DNA of 6,894 nucleotides from Dehalococcoidia bacterium (GTDB lineage Bacteria; Chloroflexota; Dehalococcoidia; Dehalococcoidales; Fen-1064), in assembly GCA_003153075.1 (NCBI GenBank), contig PMBW01000340.1, forward strand, positions 2,033-8,926, read 5' to 3'. Each line of letters begins with the position of its first letter. Position 1 is the first letter of the stretch. The position numbers were made by a program, and so were the translations under genes. This document shows positions 6,289 through 6,894 of this stretch, in pieces. The notes under the pieces are model-generated. The model was given only the letters and a program-made list of their open reading frames with translations. It had not been told where the DNA came from and ran no database searches.

Positions 6289-6434
6289 ATTCTTTAGAGA
6301 CTCTCCACTGATAGATGAATTGTAAATGATTTTATAAATCTAGGATACCAGCGCGGGCGAAAGGAATAGTATACAGGCTCGGGACTCATGAAAGTACGTG
6401 ATATAATCAGCCTTGTATTGCCGAGAGCATTAAC
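6289..6434 (+). other. Non-coding stretch before the HicB-like gene
   Basis: No credible gene is visible here on either strand, and there is no HicA-like toxin sequence. It holds an AT-rich part (about 6310-6345) with an inverted repeat GATTT-TAT-AAATC at 6328-6340, a GTATAC palindrome at 6369-6374, and the promoter described separately. The inverted repeat could be an operator, but nothing proves it. Confidence 0.5.
6399..6407 (+). promoter_or_regulatory. Extended -10 promoter upstream of the HicB-like gene and leuD
   Basis: TGATATAAT is a perfect extended -10 (TG, one base, then TATAAT at 6402-6407). The -35 region at 17-bp spacing (6379-6384, TCGGGA) matches TTGACA at only 3 of 6 positions, which is normal for promoters that rely on an extended -10. 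Transcription would begin near 6413-6415, giving a leader of about 20 nt before the ATG at 6435. It would serve the HicB-like gene and, 14 nt past it, leuD. Confidence 0.6.
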
Positions 6435-6644
6435 ATGAAAAAGTATCTTATTGTCTTTGAGAAAACAGCGAATAATTTCTCCGCATATCTGCCGGACTTA
6501 CCCGGCTGTATTGCCACCGGCAAGACACGCGCAGAGGTGGAAAATAATATTAAAGCGGCAATTGAGCTTCATCTTCAGGGCATTAAAGAAGACGGCGATG
6601 TCCTCCCTGAACCAACCTCATTTACCGAACTTGTCGAAGTATAA
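6435..6644 (+). CDS. HicB-like antitoxin-fold protein, single domain, no HicA partner seen
   Basis: This 69-residue protein matches the partial-RNase-H HicB fold: [22 protein letters not shown] (4-25; 'Y...E....F.A..PDLPGC'), [21 protein letters not shown] (27-47), then a charged [11 protein letters not shown] segment. HicB proteins normally neutralise the HicA mRNA-cleaving toxin encoded next to them, and many carry a C-terminal DNA-binding domain that represses the operon. This one ends right after the HicB domain, so it has no DNA-binding part. No HicA reading frame is visible in the 193 nt upstream or between it and leuD. The ribosome binding site is weak (GAGAG at 6423-6427). It may be a solitary antitoxin remnant, a regulator of something else, or an antitoxin for a distant HicA. 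It ends 14 nt before leuD and is probably co-transcribed with it. Confidence 0.82.
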   Translation: MKKYLIVFEKTANNFSAYLPDLPGCIATGKTRAEVENNIKAAIELHLQGIKEDGDVLPEPTSFTELVEV

Positions 6645-6645
6645 A

Positions 6646-6651
6646 AAGGAG
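6646..6651 (+). promoter_or_regulatory. Ribosome binding site of leuD (decides the start)
   Basis: AAGGAG lies between the HicB-like stop and leuD. Two in-frame ATGs follow. The first, at 6653, is only 1 nt away; the second, at 6659, is 7 nt away and is the likely start. Confidence 0.75.
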
Positions 6652-6658
6652 TATGAAA

Positions 6659-6894
6659 ATGGTAAAAGGTAAAGTACATAAATACGGAATGAATGTAGAC
6701 ACGGACGCCATCATCCCCGCCCGCTACCTGAATGTTTCGGAAGCGGCGCTGTTGGCTAAACACTGTATGGAAGATATTGACCTGGATTTCGTGAAAACCG
6801 TGAAGCCAGGTGATATAATTGTAGCGGATACCAATTTTGGCTGCGGTTCATCGAGAGAACATGCGCCTCTGGCAATCAAGACATCAGGTGTTTC
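6659..6894 (+). CDS. leuD: 3-isopropylmalate dehydratase, small subunit (partial, 3' end outside the window)
   Basis: The first 78 codons are visible. The protein begins [25 protein letters not shown], the usual LeuD opening with the 'G-N-DTD-I-PARYL' signature (10-24). It continues with [22 protein letters not shown] (49-70), the substrate-contacting '[10 protein letters not shown]' loop of the aconitase swivel domain. The spacing fits the short (about 165 aa) LeuD type that pairs with the 419-residue LeuC seen upstream. Together they isomerise isopropylmalate. The start at 6659 is chosen over 6653 because of ribosome binding site spacing. It is unusually separated from leuC by the ATL and HicB-like genes and probably relies in part on the promoter near 6402. 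Confidence 0.95.
   Translation, partial: MVKGKVHKYGMNVDTDAIIPARYLNVSEAALLAKHCMEDIDLDFVKTVKPGDIIVADTNFGCGSSREHAPLAIKTSGV

Noticed and set aside
6242..6434. HicA toxin gene upstream of the HicB-like gene
   Set aside because: No frame in this stretch gives the short HicA pattern (a GSHH-type segment with a basic dsRBD-like fold). Repeats and AT-rich DNA fill it.
6451..6672. A second frame of 73 codons overlapping the HicB-like gene
   Set aside because: It is basic and low in hydrophobic pattern, has no ribosome binding site, and is out of frame with the clearly recognisable HicB domain.

Overview
The window is a branched-chain amino acid biosynthesis operon, all on the + strand. It runs from the 3' end of ilvD, through ilvB, ilvN, leuA, a small MgtC/SapB-type membrane protein and leuC, to the first 78 codons of leuD. 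Gene spacing is tight from ilvD to leuC: ilvB/ilvN overlap by 25 nt, ilvN/leuA overlap by 4 nt (ATGA), and the other gaps are 15 to 46 nt. A single transcript for this part is therefore likely. The encoded enzymes are dihydroxyacid dehydratase, acetohydroxyacid synthase (catalytic and regulatory subunits), 2-isopropylmalate synthase and isopropylmalate isomerase. No ilvC (ketol-acid reductoisomerase) lies between ilvN and leuA, so that step must be encoded outside the window.

The layout changes after leuC. leuC and leuD encode two subunits of one enzyme and are usually adjacent, but here about 1 kb separates them. That kilobase holds, in order: two abutting hairpins at the leuC stop codon; one copy of a short repeat; an alkyltransferase-like (ATL/MGMT-family) gene whose reading frame is broken about 29 codons before its natural end; a second copy of the same repeat; an AT-rich stretch ending in a very good extended -10 promoter; a solitary HicB-type antitoxin-like gene; and then leuD. 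The promoter could supply transcription to hicB-like and leuD independently of the upstream operon.

Organism: a free-living bacterium of moderate GC content. The short LeuC type (419 aa with C297/C357/C360), the fused ilv-leu gene order, and the dispersed repeat with core GAGGGACGAAGCAATCTC together suggest Chloroflexota, perhaps Dehalococcoidia. This is inference from memory of similar loci and is not proven by the window.

I see no clearly new multi-gene system. The most unusual things are the repeat-flanked ATL insertion with its frame break, the orphan HicB with its own promoter directly before leuD, the MgtC-like protein embedded between leuA and leuC, and non-consensus residues in the LeuA active-site region.
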